A DNA stretch of 64,000 nucleotides, from NCBI GenBank assembly GCA_003254905.1, contig QANU01018688.1, forward strand, positions 277,180 to 341,179, in the 5' to 3' direction. Below, piece by piece: positions 25,159 through 36,446 of this stretch (within the stretch, counting starts at the first letter, position 1; each line of letters opens with the position of its first letter). Under the pieces are notes generated by a model that had not been told where the DNA came from, ran no database searches, and saw only the letters and a list, made by a program, of their open reading frames with translations. Both the position numbers and the translations under genes were made by a program. This DNA comes from Nissolia schottii (taxonomy: Eukaryota > Streptophyta > Magnoliopsida > Fabales > Fabaceae).

Positions 25159-25766
25159 CTTGTATGATGATATAATTTCAATTGTCTGCCAATGAAGACA
25201 AAATATCTTTCACGTACTGATATAATCCTAAGCTCTAAATTATATGTTAATTCCTGATGATATTCAAGAAAGATATCAATGAAAAAAGCATGCTATGGAT
25301 TAAATTCCACTAAGTTTATAAAATAAGTTACAACATTGCAATGTGCTAACCAAAAAGTTGAAATGAATGAAAGGAAAATAAAATCTGAGTTTTCCTTCTA
25401 ATCAAGAACTCCCTTCACTGGAAAATCTTGAATTAGTTACATACCCAAATGCACAAAAACGCACAGGAAATGAAATTTCCTCCAAGACACAGGAAATTGA
25501 GATGGAGAAGTGAAGTGAACTAAGGATATTGGGCTACACAGTTATGACTATATGTACGAATGGGCACCAATATCGAGGCAAGGTTGGCTAATTTTGCTAG
25601 CGGATTCCACGCTTATGCTTAAAAAGCAACAATGTATTAGCATGCAAGTATACCAAATGGCCAAAAATAAAATTTAGTATACGTTAAGATGGTGAACGAA
25701 ATGCCAGTACTCATTGTACAACTTGCAGCTTCTCAAGATTACGCGTTCAATGTTTATTAAAATTTA
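25159..25766. other. upstream region of SKS gene A
   Basis: This holds the 5' flank of the minus-strand SKS gene A. A TATAAAC-type word lies near 25315-25321 on the minus strand, about 160 bases before the start codon; it is only a candidate core promoter. Nothing else could be supported. Confidence 0.3.
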
Positions 25767-25993
25767 GAGTCCTGCTACACGCACACCAAAAAATATACAT
25801 CATAAATACACCCTATATTTATATACATAAAGTTTGTATTTTAATGTCTGTAATGTTTGTGCACTTAATTAAGTATAATGGAGAATATCATCTATAAGTT
25901 TGTAATGTTTGTGTAATCATAAGAATAAAGTTTGTGCATTGTTAATAGTGTATGTATGGGTGTATAAAATTGGGTGTATATGTAATATTTTTG
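25767..25993 (+). mobile_element. non-autonomous DNA transposon, family C copy 1 (9-bp target duplication)
   Basis: About 227 bp, beginning GAGTCCTGCTACACGCACAC and ending GGGTGTATATGTAATATTTTTG. Its inverted termini share CTACAYRTACAC. TAAAATTTA is repeated exactly on both sides (25758-25766 and 25994-26002). It aligns along its whole length, in the same orientation, with 41011-41239. No coding frame. hAT- or MULE-type by target-duplication length. Confidence 0.7.
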
Positions 25994-27137
25994 TAAAATT
26001 TATTAACATGCTAAATGAGTAATAACTTCGTGGGTTGACTGTGTCGGTTATATTAATTCTCAAATTATATAAATGTACTTTGTGACCTAAGAAGTTAATC
26101 AAATCAATTGAAGAACTAATTTGACTGACTTTTATTAATTTCAAGGACCATAAAATGCATTTTCATAGATCGTGGACAAATGTGACAGCCATGTTAGATA
26201 AAACTGTTTACATCAAATTATTTGACTTTTTTTAAAATTAATCATAGGTTGCTTTAGATTGTGGAGTGCTTATTCAATTGGTTTCTCTTTCGTGAAAATG
26301 TGAAGCAAGATGAGTTGGAGTTTGGAGGCTTTGTACTCAAACTTTCGGAGGTGGCCGGAAGGGAAGGAGTGGAATCTTTTACAAGTTACAACCGTGCACA
26401 GCGCAACCGAGAACGGATCCTCATTATTAATTTATAATAATTAGTTGAGAAATTTCAAGCAGGGAACAAAATCTTATGCATCTAACATGGTTTTTAAAGC
26501 AAAGTTTGGTGACAAAAGTGATCTATGTATGGATCTGTATTTGGACTTGGTAACATGATGGAGTCTGCGAATATCTCTATGGAGGTTTTTATATTTTTAG
26601 TTAGTGATGGCTTATAAAACTATTTGTTTTTGGTCGAAAGAAAAACTTAAATTGAGCCGAAAATGCTAGCCCTCACATGCCAAGTTGGAGGAGTGTTTGG
26701 GCTTTGAGGATTTGCATAACCAATACTTTTTTTGTCACGTTAACATGTATAGGATGTAGGACTAGTTCTTGCTCTCTTATCATTGGTTATACTATAAACC
26801 CTCTCAAGTCGTCAACCATGCCACATCTCGTGCTTAGACCTCTCAATTTAAACTAAGGAAATCTAACCAAGTTAATTCATGAATCATAATCGTAAGTAAT
26901 TACTAATTAATAATGAAGTTGATTGCCGAATATAAATAAGCAATGTAAAATTTAATACAAGACTTTCCTCCAATATACGTAAAACTGCCAGAAAATTGAG
27001 AAATTAACTTCTCCCTCTGAGTTCTTTTACTTTTTTTTCTTTTTTTCTTTTTGTCCTAAAACAATTTCTAATGTAGTCAAGCCCTCATGACTAGAAACAG
27101 AAAGACACCAACAAATAGGTGGTTGATAATTTGACCC
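25994..27137. other. spacer between the two SKS genes
   Basis: The 3' flank of SKS gene B and unremarkable AT-rich DNA. No other gene was recognised. Confidence 0.4.
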
Positions 27138-30100
27138 TCAAGGATGATGTCCCACGGCTTTGCCGCAAACAAGGGCGTTATGGGGAATGTCATACTCATT
27201 AGCAAGGCTGCGCTGTGCATTCCACACCCTTAGATAGAATTGCTGCCCAAGATATTGCCTTTCCCATACAGAGGACCTCATGTTCCACATACCTTGGTTG
27301 TCCAATGACACCAATATGGTAGTCCATGAGTTTGGATACACCTACATTCATTCATTTGAAGGATCAAGGAAACAAACAAATTTTCACAATGAATAATGAT
27401 ATTTGTACTAAATAGAGAGAAGATTTCACGTTGATGGGAGGAGAATCAGGTCGACTAAGGCTGCAGGTGATAATGTTGTCAATTGTAATTGTAAGATTCC
27501 CCACTCAACAACGTGAAAATTTACACTATTTGCATACAAAGTACTCATAGTTGATGGGCATTATAAATAAGTGTGTACAAATAACATTACTCTTTCATGA
27601 ATCTTATAATATTATAGCATATTCGAAAGGTTCAAGCAATTTTTTTCTTCTAAAGACATGTTATGAGAGAGAATAAGGTGGTTTCTTGTTTAGTTACCTG
27701 TGCAGTGTGTCTAGTCAGGGCATCAACTAGATTATATGTGCTTCTACTAGCAGGTGTCCACTGGCCGAAACCATAACTGAAATTGTACCAATGACCATAA
27801 TTAAAACTCATCCTTGAAGCTAATTCTAAGTATTAGATAAATTTCCTATACAAATAGAAGTGATAGAATAAGAAGGCATACCCAACAACCCAAAAATCAT
27901 AGCCATCAAGATGCCAAGACTGCATGGTGTTCTCATTGTTCTGGAAAACAACCTCAATGAAATCATGGAGAGAAGTTGGCAACACCGCAGCGGCCACGCG
28001 TGCGGGGCCACCGGAGGGATTGCTCTGAAGCGAATTCATGTCGAAGACACCGGGGATGTTGAAGTAATCAGCAAGCTTGAGAGGGGTATCAGGGTTCACA
28101 TACGATACCATGTTCACAGCATAACGTAGCTTACCATTGATCAAAGGTGCTGAATTGGCCAACACAATTGTCTTTGTAGTGGTTATCTTCCCATAATGGA
28201 ATGAACCTTGTGGATTAGGCCTTGCAGCATTTGCTGTCAGATTCCACCTGCATCAATAATTAAATCTTGATTAATCAGATTAAAATCTATAAACAAATCA
28301 TAGCAAACTCATTATAAATGCCTTTTTTATTAGGAAACCTTTAAATTTGTCCCTAGAGTTGTCAGTATCGGTTAGGTTCATCCACAGATTTTGGAAATGA
28401 TTATATTAGTTCCTAAGGTTGTCAACAACCGGTTTAATCCCTGTGAGAGACGTCTAACTTAATTGATGTTGAAGGGCTAACTTGATCGATTTTGACAACT
28501 TTAAGGACTAATATGACAATTTACATAACTTGAAGGACGAACTTGATTGATGCTGACAACTCCAAGGACGAATTTTAAAGTTTGCTCGATTTTTTTTGTG
28601 AACAACCTGTAGGATCTAGCTTGTTCCATGGACCATTCATATTTGTCACTAGGAGGAGCAGGGAAGGGTCCAGATGCAGGCGATTGAGAATTTGCATAGT
28701 GTAGCACTGAAGTTGCTGTGAGAACTTTGCCAGTGAATCTTGTTGAGGCAACAATGTAATAGTCCTTTGGTGGTTGGTTTAAGGTCACTAGCAGAGAAAC
28801 TGATTGACCAACATGCACATCAAGGGTGTTATACACGTTCTGGAGAGTATGTGAACCTTCAACCTCAACTAGTTTTAGGGTATGGCCCTGAATCCTGAAG
28901 TTGATTGTGGCTGACATGCCCACATTTGAGATCCTGAACATATAGGTTTGTCCTGAAAGCAAAGGCCAAATGTTGTTGGCAAAAAGCAGTTTTTGACAAA
29001 GTTGAATGTATCACTTAGAATAATAGAATTTGTGCATAGCTGAACTAGTATATGTATCCCCTTTATAACCACAGACTTACCCTGGTTACCAGCGAAGGTG
29101 GAATGTGTTTGGCCGTTGATAAGGAGGCCGTCGGGCAATGGAAGAGATTTTCCTGAATCCAAAGATTGCCTTAATGTCTGCAGACGAAATGAATGAAATT
29201 AACATGACAGGAACCGAAAAGGGCATGCTTGGTTTCTTCTTATTTTATCATTTCACATTTTCGGCTTGTTTCTTATTTTTCAGTATTTTGCGAAAGAAGT
29301 AGTAAAGATAGAAAACATGATTTCCTTGTTTTCGCTACTTCTGTCACAAAATTCTGACAAAAAGGAAACAAATCGAAAACGTGAAATGAAAATAGAAACA
29401 AAACTAACCCTAAGAACTTTAATTTCTACTCCTATCTCAGAAAAACTATGATAATAGGATCTCGTATATATCCAATGATTCATCAAACAACATTGTAGCA
29501 TCATGAAGTATATTTTAAACTAGAGTGTTTATGAGGAAGGAAAAAAAGCACTTATCCTGCTTACCTTGTGGCTGGTCCTGTACCAATCACCAATGAGTAA
29601 AGTGAAATCACCAAAAGGGTTTGGATAAGGGATTGGAATGACAGATCTATGATAGACATTGAGCCCTCCAAACCCTCCAGCTGCTTTATGCATTGCAGTT
29701 GATGGGAAGTACGAATAAGTCCCAATCTGATCCTTGGGCTGAAACTTGTATGTGTAATTTGAGTTTGGAGGAATGGGGCAGTTTGTTCCCAACACCCCAT
29801 CTTGCCATGAGTTCTTCCTTTGCTTAATGCCATTCCTATTTCATGACAACAATGTGTTATACACTGTGCTGTCAAATAAAATCTCAAAAACCATAACCAT
29901 TATCTAAAAACAGAGAAAACTCACCAAGTGAGTAGAAAGGGCTCATCCAGCTTGTTGATAAGGTTGAGAACTACATTGTCATTAGTTACCAAATCAAGTC
30001 TAGGCCCAGGAAATTGACCATTGATAAGAATAACCTTACAAAAGAAAGAAGTAACAAGCTCCAAAATTTCAGTATTATAATTCCAAAAATGCCCCTCTAG

Positions 30101-30284
30101 CACAAACAGATCTCAGATCCAATGAAAGATTGATTGGTCCACCCACCTGCTGGGGAGTACCCAGTGGAGAAAGAGTGCCATATGTCACCGTCCATGTGTA
30201 GAACTTGTACGCATCTTCTGCTTTCACCACAGACACACATACAACAAGGCACAGCAAATGTAGCAAACTCGTGCTTCTTCCCAT
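27138..30284 (-). CDS. SKU5-similar (SKS) multicopper-oxidase-like protein B (536 aa, 8 exons)
   Basis: Second member of the SKS tandem pair; see gene A for role. Exons (minus strand): 30284-30147, 30034-29925, 29835-29565, 29177-29081, 28952-28607, 28247-27882, 27776-27698, 27341-27138. The exon sum is 1611 nt, in frame, with introns in the same places and phases as gene A. Residues 1-22 form a signal peptide. Visible words: GTPQQ, LINGQFPGPRLD, NCPIPP, LLIGDWYRTSH, FRISNVG, LDVHVGQS, RWNLTANAARPNPQGSFHYG, SWHLDGYDFWVVG and GMWNMRS. As in gene A, the copper-binding His residues of ascorbate oxidase are substituted (TW-NGI; NMR in place of HCH). Intron 5 holds a family-D MITE and intron 7 a family-A MITE. 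Closest known types are the pollen-enriched SKS proteins; expression here is inference. Confidence 0.92.
27395..27590. repeat. MITE family A in intron 7 of SKS gene B
   Basis: The left AATGATATTTGTACTAAATA and the right GTGTGTACAAATAACATTAC are inverted termini. It sits in the same intron as the family-A copy of SKS gene A. Confidence 0.55.
28332..28586. repeat. MITE family D in intron 5 of SKS gene B
   Basis: The left AGGAAACCTTTAAATTTGTC and the inverted right GCAAACTTTAAAATTCGTCC are similar over about 50 bases (both continue with GTTGTCAG and a GGTTCATCC / AGTTCGTCC word). About 255 bp, non-coding. The same family occurs at 44906-45127. Confidence 0.6.
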
Positions 30285-30486
30285 TGCTTCTTAATCTCTA
30301 CTGAAAATTTTATAACAACATTAAAAAATAATAATTAGAGCACACTTGTGTTATTTCAGAACAGAATTGAAGCATCAGTGTCTAGTGTTTGGATAAAAGG
30401 AAGCAATTTTGGAAGGTACCAGATCTGCTACAAAGAGTGAGAGTACTGTGCTCACTTCAAGAGTAACACCGGCTTAGATTTGGAGC

Positions 30487-30498
30487 CTTAATTTATAT
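30487..30498 (-). promoter_or_regulatory. candidate TATA box of SKS gene B
   Basis: On the minus strand the sequence reads ATATAAATTAAGG, about 205 bases before the start codon of SKS gene B. Position and sequence fit a plant TATA box; no transcript evidence is available. Confidence 0.4.
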
Positions 30499-31515
30499 GT
30501 GCAGAAAATGGACCTTGCAGGAAAACATTGGTAATGGATAATTATTTTAATACTACGTTAACAGCTTTTTCACAAATTGATTGGTTTGCATTTCGGCGCG
30601 GTTAACGCGTTAACGCGTGGTGGTTGTTGCTTCCAGCTAAAGGAATACTATGCCTCTGTCTCCTTTAAATTATGTCTGTACATGATGTTGTATCAATCAT
30701 TACTGATGTGGAAATGTTATTTCAAAATTTTCTGCTTTTCTTTTTTTCTGTTGTCGCGGTTTTTCACTTGCTAACTAGTTGCATTTTCTTAACCGTTCAG
30801 TTTGAACATTGATGTAATGTTCTGAACTTTGGTGCATTCCTACGTGCAGAAAATATGAGAAACCATTTGGTATTAGACAAAATATATGAAATTATGAAAA
30901 ATTGATATGCTTAAGGAACGCCGTTTAGCTTAACATAACAAGCATCTAGAAATTTCTAACGACATTGCACTGCATATAATAAGAAAAATGTTAGTTTTAT
31001 ATTACACTCTTTTTATACTTCTTACTTCATCAAATATAATAAAAAATTAAATAACACATTTTAATACATTTTTATTGTGAAAGGAGCACCGACAGACCAT
31101 TATTGTGAGTGACTTTTGTTGTGGTCTGTGGGAGGGTGATTTGACGGAGATGCATTTGTAATATTTAATGTAATTATTTCAAATTATGTCCATGTGAAAG
31201 TTCATTAAAGTCGTAAAGAACTTGAATGGGATATTAATAATAAGAACTACAGAAATAAATACATTTCAACAACTTGGATATAAAAATTAAAATGAAGAAG
31301 CTCTGCAAACGAGTTTTAAAATGGCATTGAAATCAAACGTAAATGATAAATAAAAAAGAATAAAAACCGAAGAGATATAATGGATAAGGCTTTACATGTG
31401 AAATTTATGAGCAACCGACTGGATAAGGCTTCAATTACAATTTCAAAACAACATTTACAATTATTTGGACTGTTTTTAAATAACAATACAGCCAATTTTT
31501 AATGTACTGCAAAAG

Positions 31516-31556
<41 letters not shown>

Positions 31557-32347
31557 AAAGCTGTGTATTTAATAATAATTTATCACCTTAGCCAGCTAAT
31601 ATAGCATTAATGTTGCTCTGGTTGCGCGTTAAAAGGAATTTATCAAAGTATTCAGCTGGCTTAAAAGGTTTGAAAAGGCAGTTTAGGCTTAAATGGTTTT
31701 CGTTTTTGTTGAGCAGGCTCAAAAGGTTTGTTTATCTTTTTATTGGGCCTGGCTTAAGGTGGCTTAAAACGTTTAAGAAGGGTGTAAGCCACAGCACCAA
31801 AGTGGGCTTGAAAGCCCGTGCTCTTCGCCAAGAATTATCCGACCCGACAATTATTTTCCATACCCGACCAAAAAGACATTTATATTTTCACCAAAAAAAT
31901 TACTTTTCATCTTTATATTTAATATAAATAAGCCACTAAGATGGGTCTATTAGCAAAGAGTTTGGATCCTAAGTTCAAATCTCATTACAATCAATATAAT
32001 TTTTAAAGTAAAAAAAATATTTAATATAAATAATATAACTAAATCAACTCAAAATCAAATAACTTGATAATTAACTTTTTAAATTTTATTTAAGATAACT
32101 TTTAGGGATTAACTAATAAATATCCTCAAGAAACTTGTTAAAAAATCAAAAATAAAATTATTTAAGATTTTTAATTCTTGTATTGCATTAAAAACTTGAA
32201 TTTTTTATTTTTTTTAATAAAATGTTATTACTTTGAGTTACTTAACAAGTATTTTTAAGATGACAATTACTAACAAAACTCTTACTTTTATCTACTAAAT
32301 AAAGTTGTTACGCGATTTTATGTAGTCAAGTCTATTATTATAAAGAG
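30499..32347. other. intergenic, no gene seen
   Basis: AT-rich DNA with a (TA)n run at about 31521-31551. A 105-codon frame at 31610-31927 arises from repeated GGCTTAAAAGGTTT-like words and looks like repeat translation rather than a gene. Confidence 0.4.
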
Positions 32348-32478
32348 AAATGTTATTTGTACACCTTCTTCATTTTAAATACTTCACTCATCCACTTACC
32401 TTTTTTTTTCCTATTTTTTCTTTTTCTGTCACAAGATGTATGATGTCCTTCACTTTTTAGTGTACAAATATCATTTTT
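32348..32478. repeat. MITE family A, short copy
   Basis: The left AATGTTATTTGTACACCTTC and the right TAGTGTACAAATATCATTTT are inverted termini. About 130 bp, non-coding, followed by a (TA)n tract at about 32485-32522. Confidence 0.55.
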
Positions 32479-32479
32479 C

Positions 32480-32525
<46 letters not shown>

Positions 32526-33022
32526 ACGTAATTCGATGTAATACATCTGTATTATATTAATAGTAGTGATAATATTTAAGGGGATGTTATTTGAACAAAA
32601 AAAAATTTGAACAACATATAAAAAAATATAATAAAATATGATTGTACTTATGTGCAACTATATCATATTATATTTTTATACGTTGTCTAATTTTATTATT
32701 GTATAAAGTAACCATACCCTAATATTTATCCCACAAAGAAAATTAGTGATTGTTATTACTTAATTAAAGATTAAAGACACCGCCAATGAAAAGAGGAAGC
32801 CAAAAGGGGGAAAAGAGTTGGAGCGGGTGGGACTGCCACAAAGGCTCCATCCAAAGTGTCCACGTCCCCATGAAGTCCTACACGTGTTGCCCTTGTGATG
32901 ATCACTTCCACCGATGCACCCCCATTTCTTTTGACATACATACATATACAAGAACAACAGCAGAACTTCTCAAAGCCCAAACCAATTCCATTTACCTCGT
33001 ACTCCCATCTTCCTTGTCTCCC

Positions 33023-34623
33023 ATGTCTCCTCCAGAACCAGTACCAGAAGCTGAAACTCAACCTTTCACCACCCCCTCCTATTCCTCTGCAGGTAATTTT
33101 ACTGTTATGCTCCGCAACATGTGCAGAGACGAAGGTTCTTTTGACCAATTAATTATTAATGTTGATTCCTTGTTTGGGCTTGCGGTGCAGATCATATTAA
33201 TGGGGACAATAATATAGTGAAGGAAGTGGTCCTATGGAGAAGAAAGAAACTGAATGCAACAATTCTTGTGGCGGCGACCGCAATATGGGTGCTGATGGAA
33301 GTATATCGGTTCAACTTCCTCACCGTCATCTCATGGCTTGCCATATTTGTCGTTGCTTCGATTTTCCTCTTTGCCAATTTGACTAGACTTTTCGGCAAGT
33401 GAGTAACCACTATATATCTTCACATCTATATATATATATATATGCACCAGCTAGCTATAGCTTAGCTCACTACATACATTAAAATTTCATTTGACACATA
33501 ATAAATGTGAATTCAGGGAGGCTCCCAACTTGTGGAGGTTGGAATTGACAGAGGAAACAGCTGTGGGAATGGGGAACACGGTTAGGGCATGGATTGGGGA
33601 AGGGATAAGGTGGATGTTCAGGGTCAGCACAGAGGAAAGGTGGCCTGTGTTTGTTGGACTTGTGGCTGGTCTATTGTCACTCTCTTATGTTGACAGCTGC
33701 ATGGACCTTCTATCATTCCTTTACCTAGGTACATATTTATTTTATTCTTTTTTCTTTTACAAGTGATATTATTCCACATATCAAGTTGGACATCATCAAA
33801 ACGCACTTAAAAAAAAAAAGAGAGAGAATAAACACTTCTTCAAGACTCCCTCACAATCCAAAATATAGGTCAATTTTGTTTCTAAAAGGATTTTTTTTTT
33901 TACTGACAATAACAGGTGACTTTAGAAAAGACATTGTTAAGGATTCTAACCTGAAAAGTTAGAGTTTTTTTTTTTTTTTAACGCTTTCCATTTATGAAAA
34001 TTTTAAAATTTTAAATATTTATTCTTCGAAGAAAATATTTTCACTTTAAATTTATTAACATAACTTTTCTCTTATCTAAATTATATAGTCTAAACAAAGT
34101 CCCTCGTCTTTAAAATAAAATTGTGTTATTTGAAATTCATAAAATTAGATATGATATTATATAAGGACAAATAACACAATTCTTAATTAAACAGATTAGA
34201 TCCTATGCCCTTAACATGCAAAAGAGACAGGTGTCTATATTTGGCATGGTTGACTTCGAGTAAACTTTCATGTTGCTAAAAACTACTTATACGGAGAAAA
34301 ACTGGGTTCTTAATAAAACAAATTATGCAGCAGCTCATAGTGAATATGTCTAAAAGTTGTGCACAAATAACTTTGGCCGGCTGTTTAATTTCCTTCTCGA
34401 TTGGTTTCTCTGAATATATTTATTTTTGTTTTTGTGGTTTGTAGGTACAATAGTAGCCATGACAGTTCCAATAACTTATGTGAAGAACGAGGATAATTTC
34501 AAGAGATTAATGGACTGGTTGCGAGAGAAATGCAAGAGGTCTTATGAGATTGTTGATGAGAAGGCCATTAAGAAGATCACACGCAGAGTAATGAACGGCA
34601 ATAGGGTGAAGAAAACAGAGTAA
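33023..34623 (+). CDS. reticulon-like (RTNLB) protein (222 aa, 4 exons)
   Basis: Plant reticulons shape tubular endoplasmic reticulum by inserting hairpins into the membrane. Exons: 33023-33092, 33191-33398, 33517-33728, 34445-34623; borders are GT-AG and the total of 669 nt is in frame. After a short Pro/Glu-rich N-terminus the reticulon homology domain starts with VVLWRRKK, the family hallmark, then a long hydrophobic hairpin (ATILVAATAIWVLMEVY ... FLFANLTRLFG). A hydrophilic loop follows (EAPNLWRLELTEE), then a second hairpin (WPVFVGLVAGLLSLSY ... FLYL, GTIVAMTVPITYVKNED), and a basic C-terminus. The start at 33023 gives a normal short N-terminus; an in-frame upstream ATG at 32786 would add residues without family resemblance. 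A short RTNLB type; exact paralogue not assigned. Confidence 0.9.
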
Positions 34624-34854
34624 TTTGCCTTTTGGTGTTACTATGTTGTGTAGAGATGTACAAATTTAATGCACGTTTGTGTGATATAGAATAAATAAAT
34701 AAAGTATGTATGACATTATTATCTGTCATATTTTGCTTATTATGTTATATGATTATGGAACAATCAAGACTCGAGCATAGCTCTAGTCGGTTGTGACCCT
34801 AAAGAAAGTTTTAGGTTTAAATATTATTTGTAACCACAAAGCATCATCATCTGT

Positions 34855-34926
34855 GGATCCGTGGCGCAATGGTAGCGCGTCTGACTCCAGATCAGAAGGT
34901 TGCGTGTTCGATTCACGTCGGGTTCA
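34855..34926 (+). tRNA. tRNA-Trp (anticodon CCA)
   Basis: A 72-base cloverleaf. The acceptor stem GGATCCG pairs with CGGGTTC and A is the discriminator base. The D arm contains GGCGCAATGGTAGCG. The anticodon stem TCTGA/TCAGA encloses loop CTCCAGA with CCA at 34887-34889, and the T arm contains GTTCGATTC. There is no intron and no encoded CCA, as usual for plant nuclear tRNA genes. Internal A and B box promoters are intact, and a T-run follows at about 34946. It matches the standard plant tRNA-Trp in form. Confidence 0.95.
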
Positions 34927-35962
34927 ATTCCCATCTATTTTGGCCTTTTTTCGGTAACTTCTTTAATTGATATTTACAAACACAAATTGGCCTCTAAATT
35001 GGTTGGACATGTTTGCAATTTTTTTCCTTAACCATGACGTGTTGCCGATATGTTTCAAAGAATCATAGATAGACAGATCCTGGTCTTTGAATGAGTTCCA
35101 TTTTGGAATATACTTTGGGTTCTTCGTCACTCCAAAGATTGGTTTAACTTGGTAAAGCAGCTTGGGATATATGGCCATATATATATATATATATATAAAG
35201 TAGAACCTTTCGTTTCAATGCACCAACATAAGTGATTTATCCTCAAAAGTAGTTGTCTTTATTTGGCAACAAAGATCAAAAAGAAGTCCCTGGATTATTT
35301 GTCATCATTTTAAAGGTAATTGATTACCTTATCCTTAAACAAATGTGATGAATGTGTGTGATAAATTAAATTTTTTTCTTACTTAATGAATTATAAGTTC
35401 AAGTGGTACTTGCTTTAATTTTCAAATTAAAGGTTCGGTTTCTGCTTACCGATTCCATCTTTATTTTAGTTATTATAACTCTCCAAAAAAAAAAACAGAA
35501 AATGATTATTTTTCGGTTATAACTTATAATTGTTATGATTTTTGGTTGTTGAAGTTGTGACACCGATTCTAAACTACATCTGGAAAATCAGAAAGAAGGG
35601 GCAAGCTCGTAATCATTTTTTTAATCGGGAAAAACTGATTTTTCAATTATATCGTTGACTTTATATGTACATGTTTTAGTTATTTGCCAAATATATTATA
35701 AATAAGAGAAAAAAAAATCATCTATTTTGATGTAAACACCTTAGGTATATATTATATAAACATTAAAGTATGATTTTTGCTCAGAGCTTAACCCGGTTAT
35801 CAGGAGAAATAAGGAAATTAAAAAAACAGCGTTAATTTAGTTGGTGCAATAAGGTAAGAGGTGGATTTTTTACACACACATATATATATATATATGGCCA
35901 CAATACACTTATATTCCAATAATATGATCCATTTAAAAAAATTACGAATGTATGAGTTTCTT
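34927..35962. other. intergenic, no gene seen
   Basis: AT-rich spacer between tRNA-Trp and the hairpin array, with short TA runs near 35178 and 35880. No supported gene. Confidence 0.4.
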
Positions 35963-36184
35963 GTCTGAAATCGTCATTCCCTATGACGATTTCAGACATT
36001 TGAATTTTTTTTATTTTTTTAAAGTCTGAAATCGTCACGGGGGTGACGATTTTAGATTTTAAAAAAATAAAAATTCAAAAAGTCTGAAATCGCCACAGTG
36101 GGTGGTGATTTCAGACTTTTTGAATTTTTATTTTTTTTTATTTTCAGATTTTTTGAAATCGTCACCTCGTAGCAATTTCAAAAA
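35963..36184. repeat. run of four hairpins built from GTCTGAAATCGTCAC / GTGACGATTTCAGAC
   Basis: Hairpin 1 (35963-35997) pairs GTCTGAAATCGTCA with TGACGATTTCAGAC, a perfect 14-bp stem. Hairpin 2 (core 36024-36057) has a 15-bp stem and extends outward through complementary T-rich and A-rich arms. Hairpin 3 pairs 36071-36096 with 36102-36127, a near-perfect 26-bp stem around a 5-base loop. Hairpin 4 (36153-36184) is weaker. The block ends about 260 bp before the start codon of the first RNL gene. No coding frame; possibly a MITE cluster or a small-RNA source. Confidence 0.75.
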
Positions 36185-36446
36185 TTTACCCCATATTTTC
36201 ATAATTTCTCATTCCAATTCATATTTTAGTAATTTTTCCCTACCAAAACCACATAAATGTTAAAACCTTGTAAGAGGTAGCTAAAGGCAAAAATAAAAAT
36301 GCACAAATTAAAGACCAAGAAATGGTGGTCAACAAAATAGTTTTTGCTTTGACTGAGATGTTGGGTAAGAGACTTAGAGAGATTAAGTTTGATCAGATTC
36401 ATCTGTTAGAGCTCTTGTGATTGTAGAGGAAATTTTGTAAGTTGAA

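Noticed and set aside
31610..31927. 105-codon frame
   Set aside because: Produced by repeated GGCTTAAAAGGTTT-like words; no domain recognised.
34963..35178. 71-codon minus-strand frame downstream of tRNA-Trp
   Set aside because: Somewhat protein-like in composition but too short, with no recognisable family and no exon neighbours.
35963..36184. CRISPR-like array
   Set aside because: Repeats are palindromic and irregularly spaced, there are no uniform spacers, and the genome is plant; a foldback transposon or hairpin cluster is the fitting class.
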